Assembly: GCF_023278565.1 (NCBI RefSeq)
Contig: NC_064674.1
Coordinates: 62,001-126,000, forward strand
From: Colletotrichum lupini
Lineage: Eukaryota > Ascomycota > Sordariomycetes > Glomerellales > Glomerellaceae
Direction: 5' to 3'
Length of the DNA stretch: 64,000 bases
Positions 10,795 to 20,577 of the stretch are shown here, piece by piece. The translations under genes were made by a program, and so were the position numbers. The notes beneath the pieces are model-generated. The model made no database searches. It had not been told where the DNA came from and saw only the letters and a program-made list of their open reading frames with translations. Every line of letters starts with the position of its first letter. Positions within the stretch are counted from its first letter, which is position 1.

Positions 10795-12379
10795 CCGCGT
10801 TTATCAACCCCGAGCCCGTTTCCATACGTCCTCAGGACCAACTCGGCATCGTAGGCCTCCACTCTTCCTAGTCAATACCATGATCCCTCTGAACAGACGC
10901 CAAAAGTCGGGTAGGGGCAGTCGATTACGCCATACCACGAGACCTGCTGCGACGTAGCGACACTCATCGGAGATCACGCACTCGTCCTCGACTTTTCTGC
11001 TGCACGACGTTAAACGTCATTGCCGCATCCTCCTCCAGGATAACAACTTTAGACCCCTTGGACTCGTGATGAGCCATGTTTCCCGGCAGCCATGTCATTT
11101 CCATGGGCCTCCGTGGCTGTTCGTCAACATGGTATTGTCGCCCTTGGTTGGCAAGGGGCAGGGGCGTGCTTCATCATCCCCATGTCCAAGCTGGTTTTTG
11201 GGCTCCACGGAGAACCTGCAGAATGGGATCAGCAGCGCGATTGGGGACGCCACCTGGCCCGGCTTCACGTCGTGGGTCGGGAAGAACTTGTCCAAGTCTC
11301 ACTCCATCGTGTCGCATTGTTCAACGCAAGTCGTGAAACTTCTTGCCGTCGGCCAAGAGCCTGATGGGCCTGATCAGGACACCGCTGGACAACGAGATCA
11401 CCAAGGCCTTTGCCTTCCCAAAGACGTGCACCATCGGCATGTTGGGCTCGCACTATATCCTCCATCTGTCAACGATCTCGGTGTGGTACATGTTGGACCC
11501 CCACGGCATCTCCCGCGCCACCTGAGATCGTCCCCAACGTTATGACCCTGACGCATACCCCGGCCACGAACATGGGGTGTTGTCTTTGAAAACGGTCCAG
11601 CCCAGCCACATAGCCTTGAGCGATAGCTTGACGGAGACAGTGGAGCCGCCAAAGACGTTGACTTCGGACTGGACCACTTGGTCGAAAGACTCTTGTACTT
11701 CTCCAGCGTCGCTAGCACCTTGGTTACGGATATGTTCTTGTATTCACCCTGCACAGAACCAAGCTGACGGTCAGGCCCACGCTGTCCATTATCGAGCCGT
11801 GACCGACTATCGAGCCCAGGTGGACGTCGCATACATCTGACCGGGCGGGACTCACTGCTGCCATTCTCGGAGATGACGGAATCCACAGCTACAATGACTC
11901 CGCCATCGTAGTACGCGCTCGCACAGGACTTGGTGACGAGCAAGAGCTCCAAGTTAGGAATAAGGACTATCCAAGCAGAGCTCCGTAGGTAGCTGCTCGA
12001 TCATGAACACCTCGTCGTTGTATATCATGTCGCCAGTCGTATTGGCGTTCCAGGTGTCACATCAGTCGGTATCCGTCCACCAGCACAGCATGACGATGAT
12101 GGAGAGGTCGACCTCGGACCCCGCTGATCTAGGCTTGCCCGCTATCGACTACGTCTGCGGTCTCATCTGCCCTTCTGAACCCCTCGGTTCTCGCGGATAT
12201 CTTTGTTCGCATATTATACACAAAGATCAGCTGCCCGACGTTATCTGTGCCCACGGACACGAGAATGAAGTCGATTCCGACACTATCTTCTACCTCGCCC
12301 ATTTCTTACGCATGTCAAACGGACATATCCTTAACCCGGCCTGCCTCTTCTGCTGCTTCCATCTGCTATCTTCGTAGAC

Positions 12380-14510
12380 ATGGTGCGGCTAGCCCGGGAT
12401 CCTTGTCTCCGAGATGGCTCAGTCCGCGTCCACAAACCCCTCCTGGATGGCCATCATGATTGTCCTGACGATCCCCGAAAGGATATATGCCTCTTTGTTG
12501 GCGTCCGACAGATTTCTCCCCGTGGAGGACTGAAACCACTCTGCATAAGTCGCACCCTCTTTACAATCTTCATCGAAAGCCCTCGGTGTCACACATGTCG
12601 TCCCAGTTCATGTCTTTGTACTTCTTTTTGGCCGATATGCTTGTGGGCTTGTAGTTCGCCTCGACGCCCGCTCCGACCTCCGCGAAGATGGTCCCCTTTA
12701 TGTCCTTGACGACGGACTGCGTGATGAGATGGGCCGTATCCTCGCAGCCGTGCTCTGTCTCCATTCGACGCGGACGAGGATCGAATCGATGTCGCCGTAA
12801 ATGATGTTGAAGCCCAGCTTCCGGGCGACCTTGACCATGTCCCTCATGTAGTATCTGGCAGTGACCATAACAATTATGGCGCACATTGTGGAGTTGCTGA
12901 CGCCGAAGCTGCTGGCCGCGGCGTCGAAAGCGCTCACTGTCAGTGTTTTGTACCCTGCATTCCTGTTCATGTTCCCCTCCGCCTTCATCGTCGCTCTCCC
13001 TTTGGTCAAGTCATGTGAGACCTCACCGAATAACGTGGAACAGCCTTTTACAATGTACAAGTACCCTGTCCCGTCCATCATCAAGACTTGGTCTCCTTGG
13101 TCGATTGTGTTGTTGGTCGTGACGTCGGGTGGGAGCTGCGGCATGTTTATGTATCAGTAGCTTCTCCGCAAGACCATCTAGCGTCCTGTTGAAGAGATCC
13201 TTATCGACATGTATCCCGAGCTCTAAGATGATGTAGCCGTAGACGATGGCTGTCTGAAGACGAAGGTTGTCTCAAGACGCCGACTGTCTGAAGACGATGT
13301 CTGGCTTAAGACGATGGCTAGGTCAAGACGATAGCTAGCTTAAGACGAGGGCTGCCTTAAGACGATGGCTTTCTGAAGACGCCGACTATCTCAAGACGCT
13401 GACTGTCTCAAGACGACGACTGTCTCAAGACGCTGACTGTCTGGAGGCGATGGCTGTCTTAAGGCGATGGCTAGTTAAAGACGGCGACTGTCTTAAGACG
13501 ACGGCTGTCTGAAGACGATGGATGGTTTAGGACGATGGCTGTCTTAAGACGAAGTCCGTCTGAGGATATATAGCGAGTAGTTTACCGGGCCATGTCTAGC
13601 GTCATGTTCATGGCCTTGGGCACAGGAGCGGTATAGCAAAAGGCCAAAAGGCCATGAGCTCGGAGTTGCCGGTGATGGTGTCCAGAAACGTGCTCCTCGA
13701 TATCCTGGCCAGACTGTACAACCCGTCGCATGCCTTCATCTTCCCGGCTACAAGGGCGTGCAAGTCTAAGCCCCTGACGTTTGACATCATCATCTGGACC
13801 ACGGCGTTAGTTGTCGTCCATGTTCGTCGTCCATGTTCGTCATTATGTTGTCGGGCCCGAGCTTCTTCCTTCTTGGAGAGCCTCAACTCGGTCGAGATGC
13901 TATCCAGATAGATGGAGGTTCGTTTCGACCCCACGTCTTTGTTCACGTCGTATTTAGAGCCTACGACGACGGTGACGTTCAACGGTCTTCAAGTCGAAGC
14001 CGACCGTTGTGGATCGCGATGACATCCGGGCTCAGCATCCCGATCATTTCGTAGACCACCTTGCCGCTGGAGACAGTCCCGTAGATCGAGCACGCTCTCA
14101 GCAGCATAACTCGTTCTTAAAGCTCGGTAAGGTCCCGGTTCTGCGGTTGGAATTGTCAGCGTTCACATTTGACATCAACTTCGTTGGGATCGGGATGGTC
14201 AAGTCAGTATGAAATACGTGCAGACACAGAGCATAGAGTAAGTAAACGCCGCTCCGGTACGGTGATTCGGAGTCCGGAAAACGACACCCAGAAGCTGGCG
14301 TAGGCCCACACCAAGGAGGTCTAGAGCTGGATGCTGGATATGGTCGCGGCTTGACAGACTAGTGATTACACGATCGCGGCCCTCATTATCCACGTCAACT
14401 TTCGCCAAAATCTCAGCCGGGGTGGGAATGGTCAAAATGGTGTGCAATACTATCCTGTTCTTTCCGCGCGCTATCCTGGACCCTACCACATGACACCCAG
14501 CCATCTAAGA
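12380..14510 (-). pseudogene. family-B DNA polymerase, virus-type, divergent and broken
   Basis: Read on the minus strand, family-B landmarks appear in order across frameshifts. They are an exonuclease II-like block VIAIHNG then FDLK (about 13998-14030); a post-exonuclease block LARISRSTFLDTIT (about 13675-13720); the helix before motif B as DLTKGRATMKAE (about 12970-13010); a motif-B-like SSFGVSNS (about 12885-12910); motif C IIYGDIDSILV (about 12770-12805), with Ile for the usual Thr in YGDTDS; a thumb KKKYKDM (about 12610-12635); and TEG...MKIVKRVR (about 12545-12580). It does not resemble fungal Pol alpha, delta, epsilon or zeta in these blocks. Motif A (DFxSLYPS) is not found; the 17-bp minisatellite sits where it should be. 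A duplicated segment (VFHTDLTIPIP versus VLHTILTIPTP) lies at about 14150-14460. Confidence 0.75.
13239..13565. repeat. 17-bp minisatellite, about 19 copies
   Basis: Tandem units of AAGACGATGGCTGTCTG type, with AAGACG recurring every 17 bases and variable ends (CTGTCTC, CTGCCTT, CTAGCTT). The period is not a multiple of three, so expansion would break any frame. The array lies between the exonuclease-side and palm-side parts of the DNA polymerase relic. Confidence 0.9.
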
Positions 14511-14514
14511 TTCA

Positions 14515-15470
14515 GTCAGTTCAAGTCCAAAAATTTCTCGTTAGTAACTTAGTCTAGGGACTCTGCAAATCCCATGTCCTTGTCTCCATCCTGTTCCTGA
14601 CGACTTACAAGATAACGCCGGGAATCGTCCTGCTTGTCCTATAGCTCAGTCCATCTACCTGGATGGTACTCGCACTAGCGTTCAGATCCGCGTTCTGACG
14701 CGCAGCGGGTTTTGTAGAGCTATGCGCAGAATCATGCTGAGCATGCTGCATACACAACTGAAGTACATAACCCAGCACACATCCAATATGCAGCTCTCGG
14801 TGTCGGTCAAAAAGAACGGCGTCATGTGCGTCCTGGACGGCTTTCCTGCGTGGGGTAGGGACTCATTTGCAATGTCCAACTAGGTAGGAGAGGGACCTGA
14901 CGAAGTTACCGCACTCAAAGTCTCTGGCAGTGGCGAACGGTTTGACGTACTTCAGCTGATGCACGGGGGTTAGGCATCGTGGATGCAGGTTCACTCGAAA
15001 ACGGGGTCGTAAAAGCTCCTATAGCACCGCCTCTAGACGATAAAGGCCCGCGGCGGCAAAGAAAAGGAAAGGCAATGAGATGAATGGGCTTTTACGGAAG
15101 GATGAGTAAGTGGCACCTTCTAAGGCAGTCCCAAGCACCAGAGAGCAAGACCAAGGCAAAAAGGCAAGATAAGGCCCGATGACGCAACCACGACAATAGC
15201 AGGTACCTACCTTAAGGTATAGCGACAGTGGGGAAGGAGTAAAGAGACGAACGTCGCTAGCTGGTAGGTCGGCCCTCCCATCTACTACGCATTTACCTAA
15301 GGTAGGGGCGGGGGGCCGTTGGTACTGTCATGTGAGGAAAATCAGCAAGAGCTCCAACCACAGCTACACCTCATGAGCTGCCCTTTCTTCCACCACCTTC
15401 TACGACAGAACCTCAACTTCAACCTCAACCCTACACACACAAACACATCAACCAGACGGCTCACAGGGAA
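14515..15470. other. no clear gene
   Basis: Short minus frames such as 14682-14879 show some coding-like codons (LSMLHTQL-type hydrophobic stretches) but cannot be extended. From 15000 to 15470 there is no coding signal; a CAACC-rich pyrimidine stretch precedes 15474. Confidence 0.45.
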
Positions 15471-15473
15471 ACG

Positions 15474-15768
15474 TTGTTGTTGACGGAGACCAGCGACAGC
15501 ATGGACAGCACTACGTTAGACCGTCGCAGTTACGGAACCTACAAGAGGGTCGCGCGCCCAACCTATTCTGACCCTCATGCTTTCCATGTCGTCGCTGGTC
15601 ACCGTCAACAACAACATTTCCCTGCTGAGCATTACAATCGCTCCAAGCACATACGTCGCAACGCTGACCTTGTCCTTTGTCTTCGTCTACCTATACATCG
15701 TTCAGATCTCGTGGAAGCCGACACTGCTATCCAACACCAGCTACTTTGAGTGCTCAGCTGCATAAGTC
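15474..15768 (+). pseudogene. piece of a membrane protein, unknown family
   Basis: A plus frame at about 15560-15768 reads LTLMLSMSSLVTVNNNISLL, then YVATLTLSFVFVYLYIVQIS, then ends with a stop at 15766. It contains one strong transmembrane segment of about 20 hydrophobic residues and two NxS/T sites. Codons are G/C-biased. The upstream frame (15474 on) differs by one register, suggesting a frameshift. It ends about 50 bases before the SEY1-like piece. No family recognised. Confidence 0.4.
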
Positions 15769-15799
15769 GAACCACCAAAACCGCAGCTTCCCTTCCTTC

Positions 15800-16332
15800 C
15801 ACCCAGGGGCCGTGACTGTGGCGAGGACCAGGATTTCGAGAGGAATGGAGTCCTCTTTGCCCGGGCACTCAGTGGGGTCCTGATTGTCAACCTTTGACCT
15901 GTGGAAGACCTGATTGGCCTGTACAACGGTGCCAACATGGGTCTGTTCAAGACCGTTTTCGAGGTCAACAACATGCAGCTCTTCCTCAAAGACAAGGAGT
16001 AAGTTGCCCTTACACTTAGCAAGCCCCGCCGCTCGCTGATATGCGATACAGGTCGAGCCTAAGATTGCTATTCTTCTTCGTTGACCGATATTTTCGGAGC
16101 CCTTCGGGGTCCAGCTCTTCATCAAGGACAAGCGGTGAGTCGTCCTTGCATGAGGGAAATTTCACCGCTCGCTAACACGTCACACAGGTCGAGCCTAAGA
16201 TCACCGCTCTTTCTCGTGATCCGAGACCACCTTGACACGACGCCCCTTGCGAACCTGCGCAACACCCTGGTCCAGGACCTGACCAAGATCTGGTCCTCCA
16301 TCTCCAAGACCAAGACCGGCAACTGTTCGTGA
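15800..16332 (+). pseudogene. SEY1-like: SEY1/RHD3-type dynamin-like GTPase fragment
   Basis: SEY1 proteins fuse ER tubules; this piece covers part of the G domain. The frame from about 15808 reads CGEDQDFERN, then GVLIVNL, then [14 protein letters not shown], then MQLFLKDKE, matching the region after the DxEGTDGRERGEDQDFERK motif in fungal SEY1. A GT-AG intron (donor after AAGGA near 15998) returns to frame as [13 protein letters not shown] second copy of the junction (VQLFIKDKR, intron, [15 protein letters not shown], about 16108-16238) continues correctly into [15 protein letters not shown] and TKIWSSISK up to 16330. Stops and one frameshift occur, and the P-loop is absent. Retained introns mean the source was genomic DNA, not cDNA. 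Confidence 0.85.
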
Positions 16333-16510
16333 TGAGTCTCATCATTATGTCGTCCCTCGCCATCACGCCGGTCGAGGTGGACGTACACTTCGTCTACAAG
16401 CAGTAAGTCGCCCTTGCGTCTGGGCCAACCCTATCGCTCGCTAACACGACATACAGGTCGAGCCTGAGGTCGCTGCTCTTCCTCGTCGTCCGAGACCCCC
16501 ACTCATGTGC
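15975..16510 (+). repeat. three tandem copies of one SEY1-like exon-intron-exon junction
   Basis: Units begin at about 15975, 16110 and 16375. Each has the end of an exon encoding (F/L)...KDK(E/R) or VYKQ, a 50-60 bp intron with GT(A/G)AGT donor, a GCTCGCTRAYACG-like branch region and a (C/T)ACAG acceptor, then GTCGAGCCTRAG starting the next exon. The third copy reads SSLRSLLFLVVRD and then breaks. The spacings of about 135 and 265 bp show these are partial duplicates with deletions rather than one gene. Confidence 0.85.
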
Positions 16511-16578
16511 ACGGTCACATGGATAAGAAGGTCATTGACAAGATTCTGTTGCCCGTCGGGGACGACCAGAAGCCCAAC

Positions 16579-16797
16579 TTAATGTGAAGAGTAGGAAGGC
16601 CCTTGGCGAACGCCGAGGAGGGCGTTGTTGCGGTAGTAATATTTTTTGGCAGGTATGTCCATGAAGGCAAGATCAATATGGTGGATACGTTTGCATCCAG
16701 TACTGACGCGTCGATCTAGCGGTCCGGGCCCGTCAATGATCCTGCTTCTTGGCAATATTTCGATCTGAATGGCGTGAGAGCCACGAGCCTCAAACAA
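16579..16797 (-). pseudogene. open frame of 72 codons, unknown
   Basis: The minus frame has reasonable codon bias and composition (HAIQIEILPRSRIID, HHIDLAFMDIPAKKYYY). There is no known motif, no supporting neighbour on that strand and no promoter evidence. It may be another relic piece. Confidence 0.25.
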
Positions 16798-16992
16798 CTT
16801 TGATCTTATCTCCCGATGCCCAAGCCGATCAGATCATCTGCCCCTGTCCGAAAACAAGCACTTCATTCATCGACACAGACGACGAAAGCCAAGACAGGCA
16901 TCAAGGCCGACTCTCTGAGCTCTTTTAGCCATGCCCGACCCGACGAGGTTCACAGCCTCGCTTGCATCGAGCACACAGATGACATGGCAAAC

Positions 16993-17193
16993 TGTTGATA
17001 TCCCTGTCATAGGGTAGTTGGTTCGAACTGTCCGGGTTCTGTGGGTGACGAAGGGTCAATTGCTGGCTCTTGATTCATTTTGTGTGGTGTGTGAAAATGA
17101 GGTTCCAGCCGTAGGTTGGAGGGTCAATTGGAGTCTGGTTGAGGGTCGAATCGGCCGCTGCGCCGCCACTGAGAGTCGACAACTTCAGGAACA
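16993..17193 (+). repeat. solo LTR related to the copia family, not RIPped
   Basis: 201 bp from TGTTGATATCCCTGTCATAG to CTTCAGGAACA, with TG...CA ends. It matches the RIPped copia LTRs (TGTTGGTATCCCTATTACAG start; GGTAGTTAGTTCGAAC and GGTTCTAACCGTAGGTTAGG blocks appear here as GGTAGTTGGTTCGAAC and GGTTCCAGCCGTAGGTTGG) and has the same length. Most differences are the CpA/TpG-to-TpA type, so this copy shows roughly what the family looked like before RIP. No clear target-site duplication. Confidence 0.75.
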
Positions 17194-17633
17194 TCGGCCG
17201 GCATATCCCGGCGATGGGCCTTGCGGATGTTGTTAAGGATGTTTGGAAAAGGGATATAGGAGATATGAGGAGGAGAATAAGGCGTAGGGGAACAAGTTCC
17301 GTGCAGAGGGACATGTCTTATGAGGAAAATTGCCGCTGCATCTGCAAGACTTGGAAATTGGGATGAATGGCTTACAGGGAACAAACTTCTCTTTGACGAG
17401 TCGAGAGACGCGTTCTTTTCCATTGGCATCAGAGAATTTTGTCCCCTTCCCTTCGTCTTTACATACATACCCATCGCTCCAGCACAAATGTCAGCGCAGG
17501 GAGTACACGTCTAGGGAGGGACAAATTTCAGTAATTCATCCTTTTGAACCCAACAGAAAATGGCCTCTGTGAGCTTCTGCCCTGTGTCGTACGTGTACTA
17601 ACAGCCAAGACCGTGCTGTCGGAGTTGTAGGTA

Positions 17634-18020
17634 GTGAAAAACATGTCGAGAAGAGGTTCCTGGTCTGCGACAAGTACGACATCAGCGATGTTCTCTCGTT
17701 TCCTGCGACTCGCATTATCAGCAACCAACTCCGGTCAACGACAAGGCTTTCATCGTCAACACCATCGACAGGAGGCTCGTGATCTACCACGTGGACAGGG
17801 AAATGTCAGAGAAGACGCTCGTGTACATGGGCTAGATCACCAACACCTCCCTCGTCCAGTTCCTATCCGCGGCTATGACGGTCTACAAGGCCAACACGAG
17901 ATACGCGCTTCTTCCAGAAGGCCGCGAACAAGATCACCGGGGGTTGGGCATACGAGTAGGTGTCGGATAAGTTCAAGTGCAAGGCCGCGACGTGAGCGAT
18001 GGCTGTGAAGTGCGGCATAG
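17634..18020 (+). pseudogene. broken coding piece, unknown product
   Basis: Plus frames about 17640-17720 (HVEKRFLVCDKYDISDVLS), about 17735-17835 (NDKAFIVNTIDRRLVIYHVD) and about 17960-18050 are coding-like in bias and follow one another with frame changes. No domain recognised. It precedes the minus-strand membrane-protein relic. Confidence 0.35.
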
Positions 18021-18483
18021 ACGTGAAGACGAGCAGCGGCGTTCAAGGCCATGCCATCCAGCCTCGCGAAAACGCCGTCGTCTGCAGAGAATACGCGAGG
18101 TACCTCGGGCCGTTGAAGATCAGGCGCTGTTGGCTTCTGGGCAGCCGGCGGATAGGGTGGATCGGGAAGGCGGTCGGGGCCATACCAACGACACTTCAAC
18201 CTCCATACGCAGCAACGCACACCACTTTATTGACGTTTCGTGCCAATCATACGGTTACTCGCTAACGTATATGCTGACAGGTACACAGAGTGCGGCCCCA
18301 ATTCATGCTTCGAACATGAAGAAAGCCTATCGACCCGCTATTGACTTGAAGGTCTTCGAACTAACACACACACACGATCAAGCACAGGATCGTGTAGACC
18401 GTCGTTAAGAGCTTGACGCCGAGTTCACCATCAACTTCAAAACAAGAGATTACTATAAAATGAGGTGGCCAAGAAGAGCTCGT

Positions 18484-19086
18484 TTAGAAAGAATCTACAA
18501 CACCCCCAGGCAGACGAATGTTAGGATTATCAACGTCAAGAAGGCTGTCCAGGACGTCTCCGCAGCTAGTAACAAGGACGAACGAGATACGGGACGCCAT
18601 GAGCTTGGAGCAGACGGTTAGGCGCCCACACCCGGTCCCAGGAAACCGGAAAATGGAGAAACCTGTCGAAGATGGCGATGACGAAGACGGAGAGGACAAG
18701 GGAGGATATAAGGAGGGCGAGGACGAACATGGCCATGATCACGGGGACGGTGGCGACAACGAGAGCCGCAAAGACCAAAGCAGCGGCGATCATAACGACG
18801 ACGACGAAGAAAGCGATAATCGTTCGGACAGGTTTGCGGATGCGACGTCGGAGGCGAACGGGATTACCGAGACCCTGGGGGCTGAGGAGAAGGCGCTGGT
18901 ACGGGCTTGGCGAAGATATTTTAGGTGAAGGTCTAGAACATGACCTTGGCAATTCCCATGAAGCAGTCTGCAACGAGCTGAAGCGTGGAGACAACCAGGC
19001 CCATTCAGTACGTCCCGGGCACGAACATCGGGTCGAGCGCTAACGAACCCAAGCATATGGGGGAGCAGCTCGTCAAGATCAATCAC
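18484..19086 (-). pseudogene. piece of a multi-pass membrane protein, unknown family
   Basis: On the minus strand, about 18850-18640 encodes a long hydrophobic tract (TIIAFFVVVVMIAAALVF, AALVVATVPVIMAMFVLA, ISSLVLSVFVIAIF), enough for two or three membrane helices. An upstream segment about 19080-18930 reads DLDELLPHMLGFVSARP then hydrophobic residues in another frame. The same DNA on the plus strand gives an acidic Asp/Glu/Gly low-complexity frame (18518-18928), which I regard as the shadow. No family recognised. Confidence 0.45.
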
Positions 19087-19249
19087 GAATGCATCATCAG
19101 GCCCCCAACTGTGTCGTCGTCAATGTCATTATCACTACCAAGTGCTCAATTCCTAACGAGGGGGTGTAAGTCACAAAAAGCCCTCATTTCCTCAAACGAC
19201 ATCCCGCACATGAGGTACGCAATCGGTCTTGGGAAGTTTTAAAGAACCA

Positions 19250-19800
19250 GAAGGTCAGCAAGGCCAGATTATTCTCCAGCATCATCACGAAGGTTCATGA
19301 CGCCTGTAGGAGAGCTGCGAAAACATCGTCATAGAGGACGTCCCAATGAAGATCTTGAACAGGGACCCGAGGATGATAGACACAGGCATCAACTCTGAGA
19401 AGCGAGGCAAGTCAATACCATCCACCTTCAAATGCTACCAGCTAACCGCGTGCCAGCTCACAGCCTGATACAAGCACCCGGTCGTGGCTAAGAAAGGAAC
19501 ACACACCCCCGAAGCCAAACGAAGTAGTGAGGATACTCGAGGTCAAGAGCTCGTGATGCTACGCAACTGTTGTCATCTCGCTCTCGATGAAGAGACAGGT
19601 CACGGATTACGACAACGACGTGAAGTTCAGCATCAAGCTCTGCGATACATTCTATACCAAGGTCGTGACGTACAGGAGCCCACCGCAGTGCTCTTTCATG
19701 TGCCTTCGGTTGACTGACGAGCTCTTGATGAACGCCGAGGTAGTCAGCAGTGCAATACAGACAGGCTTCGTTGACGGATTCTTCAGGCGGGATTGTATTG
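19250..19800 (+). pseudogene. broken coding piece, unknown product
   Basis: Segments about 19243-19300 (KNQKVSKARLFSSIITKVHD), about 19318-19450 (ENIVIEDVPMKILNRDPRM) and about 19587-19790 (DYDNDVKFSIKLCDTFYTKV, then DELLMNAEVVSSAIQTGFVD) are G/C-biased and lie in shifting frames on the plus strand. They look like one decayed gene. No relative is recognised. Confidence 0.4.
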
Positions 19801-20284
19801 CGACGCCAAGCGTGGCAGTGGCTTCCCTAAGACTCCCTCGATCAGGCCGGCCGCTGCCGATTCCTATCCTACCCGAATACTCTCGGTAATGAAACTAATG
19901 AGATGCTGACGGAGTAGATGGGCCGATAGAAGGATGTCAGTTGGCGTCTTTTGTGTGACCTGGTCGAGGGTCTGCTCCTTACACTGGATCTAAGATGAGG
20001 GCGGGCGCTAAAGGTGGACAGACCATGCCACGAGTGCAGGCTGAGCTTGGCTTTCTCCAAGCATTGTTGGACCGAGCTATACTGAGGCATATGTGGCGAC
20101 GATCAAAGGGGAAACTGGAATCGTCACCATACGAGAGCCGCAACTGGGCGCAACTCGAGCGTCGCTGGACGTCCACAAAACTAAGTGCTCCAGCCAGTCT
20201 CAGGATTCTCGGCCCAAACTTGATCTTGTACATCTTGTGCGACTCAAGACGGGAGGTCTCCTCGACCATGTCACCAGCGAATCG

Positions 20285-20425
20285 TAATCGGCGAAGATGC
20301 GGTTGGTGACGACGTTGTAGTTGACGACGTAGTTGTTGCTCTCTCCCCTCCACTCGTCCCCGAAGCTGTGGAAGATGACGGTGACCTGGTTGACGATGGG
20401 ATACTTCAGCTGCAGATATCAGACA
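20285..20425 (-). pseudogene. fragment of a gene with relatives at 51.9 and 54.1 kb
   Basis: The minus frame reads LKYPIVNQVTVIFHSFGDEW then ESNNYVVNYNVVTNRIFADY, with strongly biased codons. The first part matches LKCTNVNQVTVISRGLENE at about 53945-54010 (minus), and the DNA is alike over about 40 bases (CGGTGACCTGRTTGACG...TACTTCARCTG). The family is unknown. The NYNV-x-x-x-R ending is vaguely reminiscent of the C-terminal strand of double-jelly-roll capsid proteins, but that is too weak to name it. Confidence 0.4.
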
Positions 20426-20577
20426 TCAGCTACATCGTTTGAAAGCCCGCGAGCCGCCTTCCTGTCAAAAAACCCTTCCCAGCCATGATGTCGAGCATGG
20501 ACCACGAAAGCAGCTTCTGGTTTTCCGATTATTGGAATAATCCCGAATCATGCGTCCTTGTACGTATGGACTAGTGG

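Larger units (their letters stand above)
10030..12110 (-). pseudogene. RNA polymerase second-largest subunit (RPB2-like), divergent and broken
   Basis: On the minus strand, segments in several frames match RPB2 landmarks in the correct N-to-C order. They are a possible lobe motif (MIYNDEVFMIEQL, about 12010); the GR-x-RPL region as ISLSSGVLIRPI (about 11360-11420); the TH-E-I-PS...LIPF region as THDVKPGQVASPIALLIPF (about 11180-11290); an EEDA block (EEDAAMTFNVV, about 11010-11037); the EDMPF-x-x-G region as EMPHLEDP (about 10505-10530); the (I/F)RPDIIINPHA-SRMTIGQ region as FRPNIFVFTNKLMRETVEQI (about 10435-10485); and the KVF-G--YY-LKHM region as FFDSRVLIS...YNMLKRQ (about 10070-10115). The GDKF-RHGQKG loop is barely preserved (RDKLANWYE). 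It is far from any nuclear RPB2, so a viral subunit is inferred. A solo LTR at 10603-10753 and a CA repeat interrupt it. Confidence 0.65.

Noticed and set aside
12003..12377. 124-codon open frame on plus
   Set aside because: It lies antisense to the end of the polymerase and start of the RPB2-like relics and has no recognisable features.
13239..13565. CRISPR-like array
   Set aside because: The 17-bp units are contiguous with no unique spacers; it is a minisatellite in a eukaryotic genome.
18518..18928. 136-codon acidic frame on plus (Asp/Glu/Gly-rich)
   Set aside because: The opposite strand encodes a natural hydrophobic membrane tract over the same bases, which explains the acidic low-complexity shadow.
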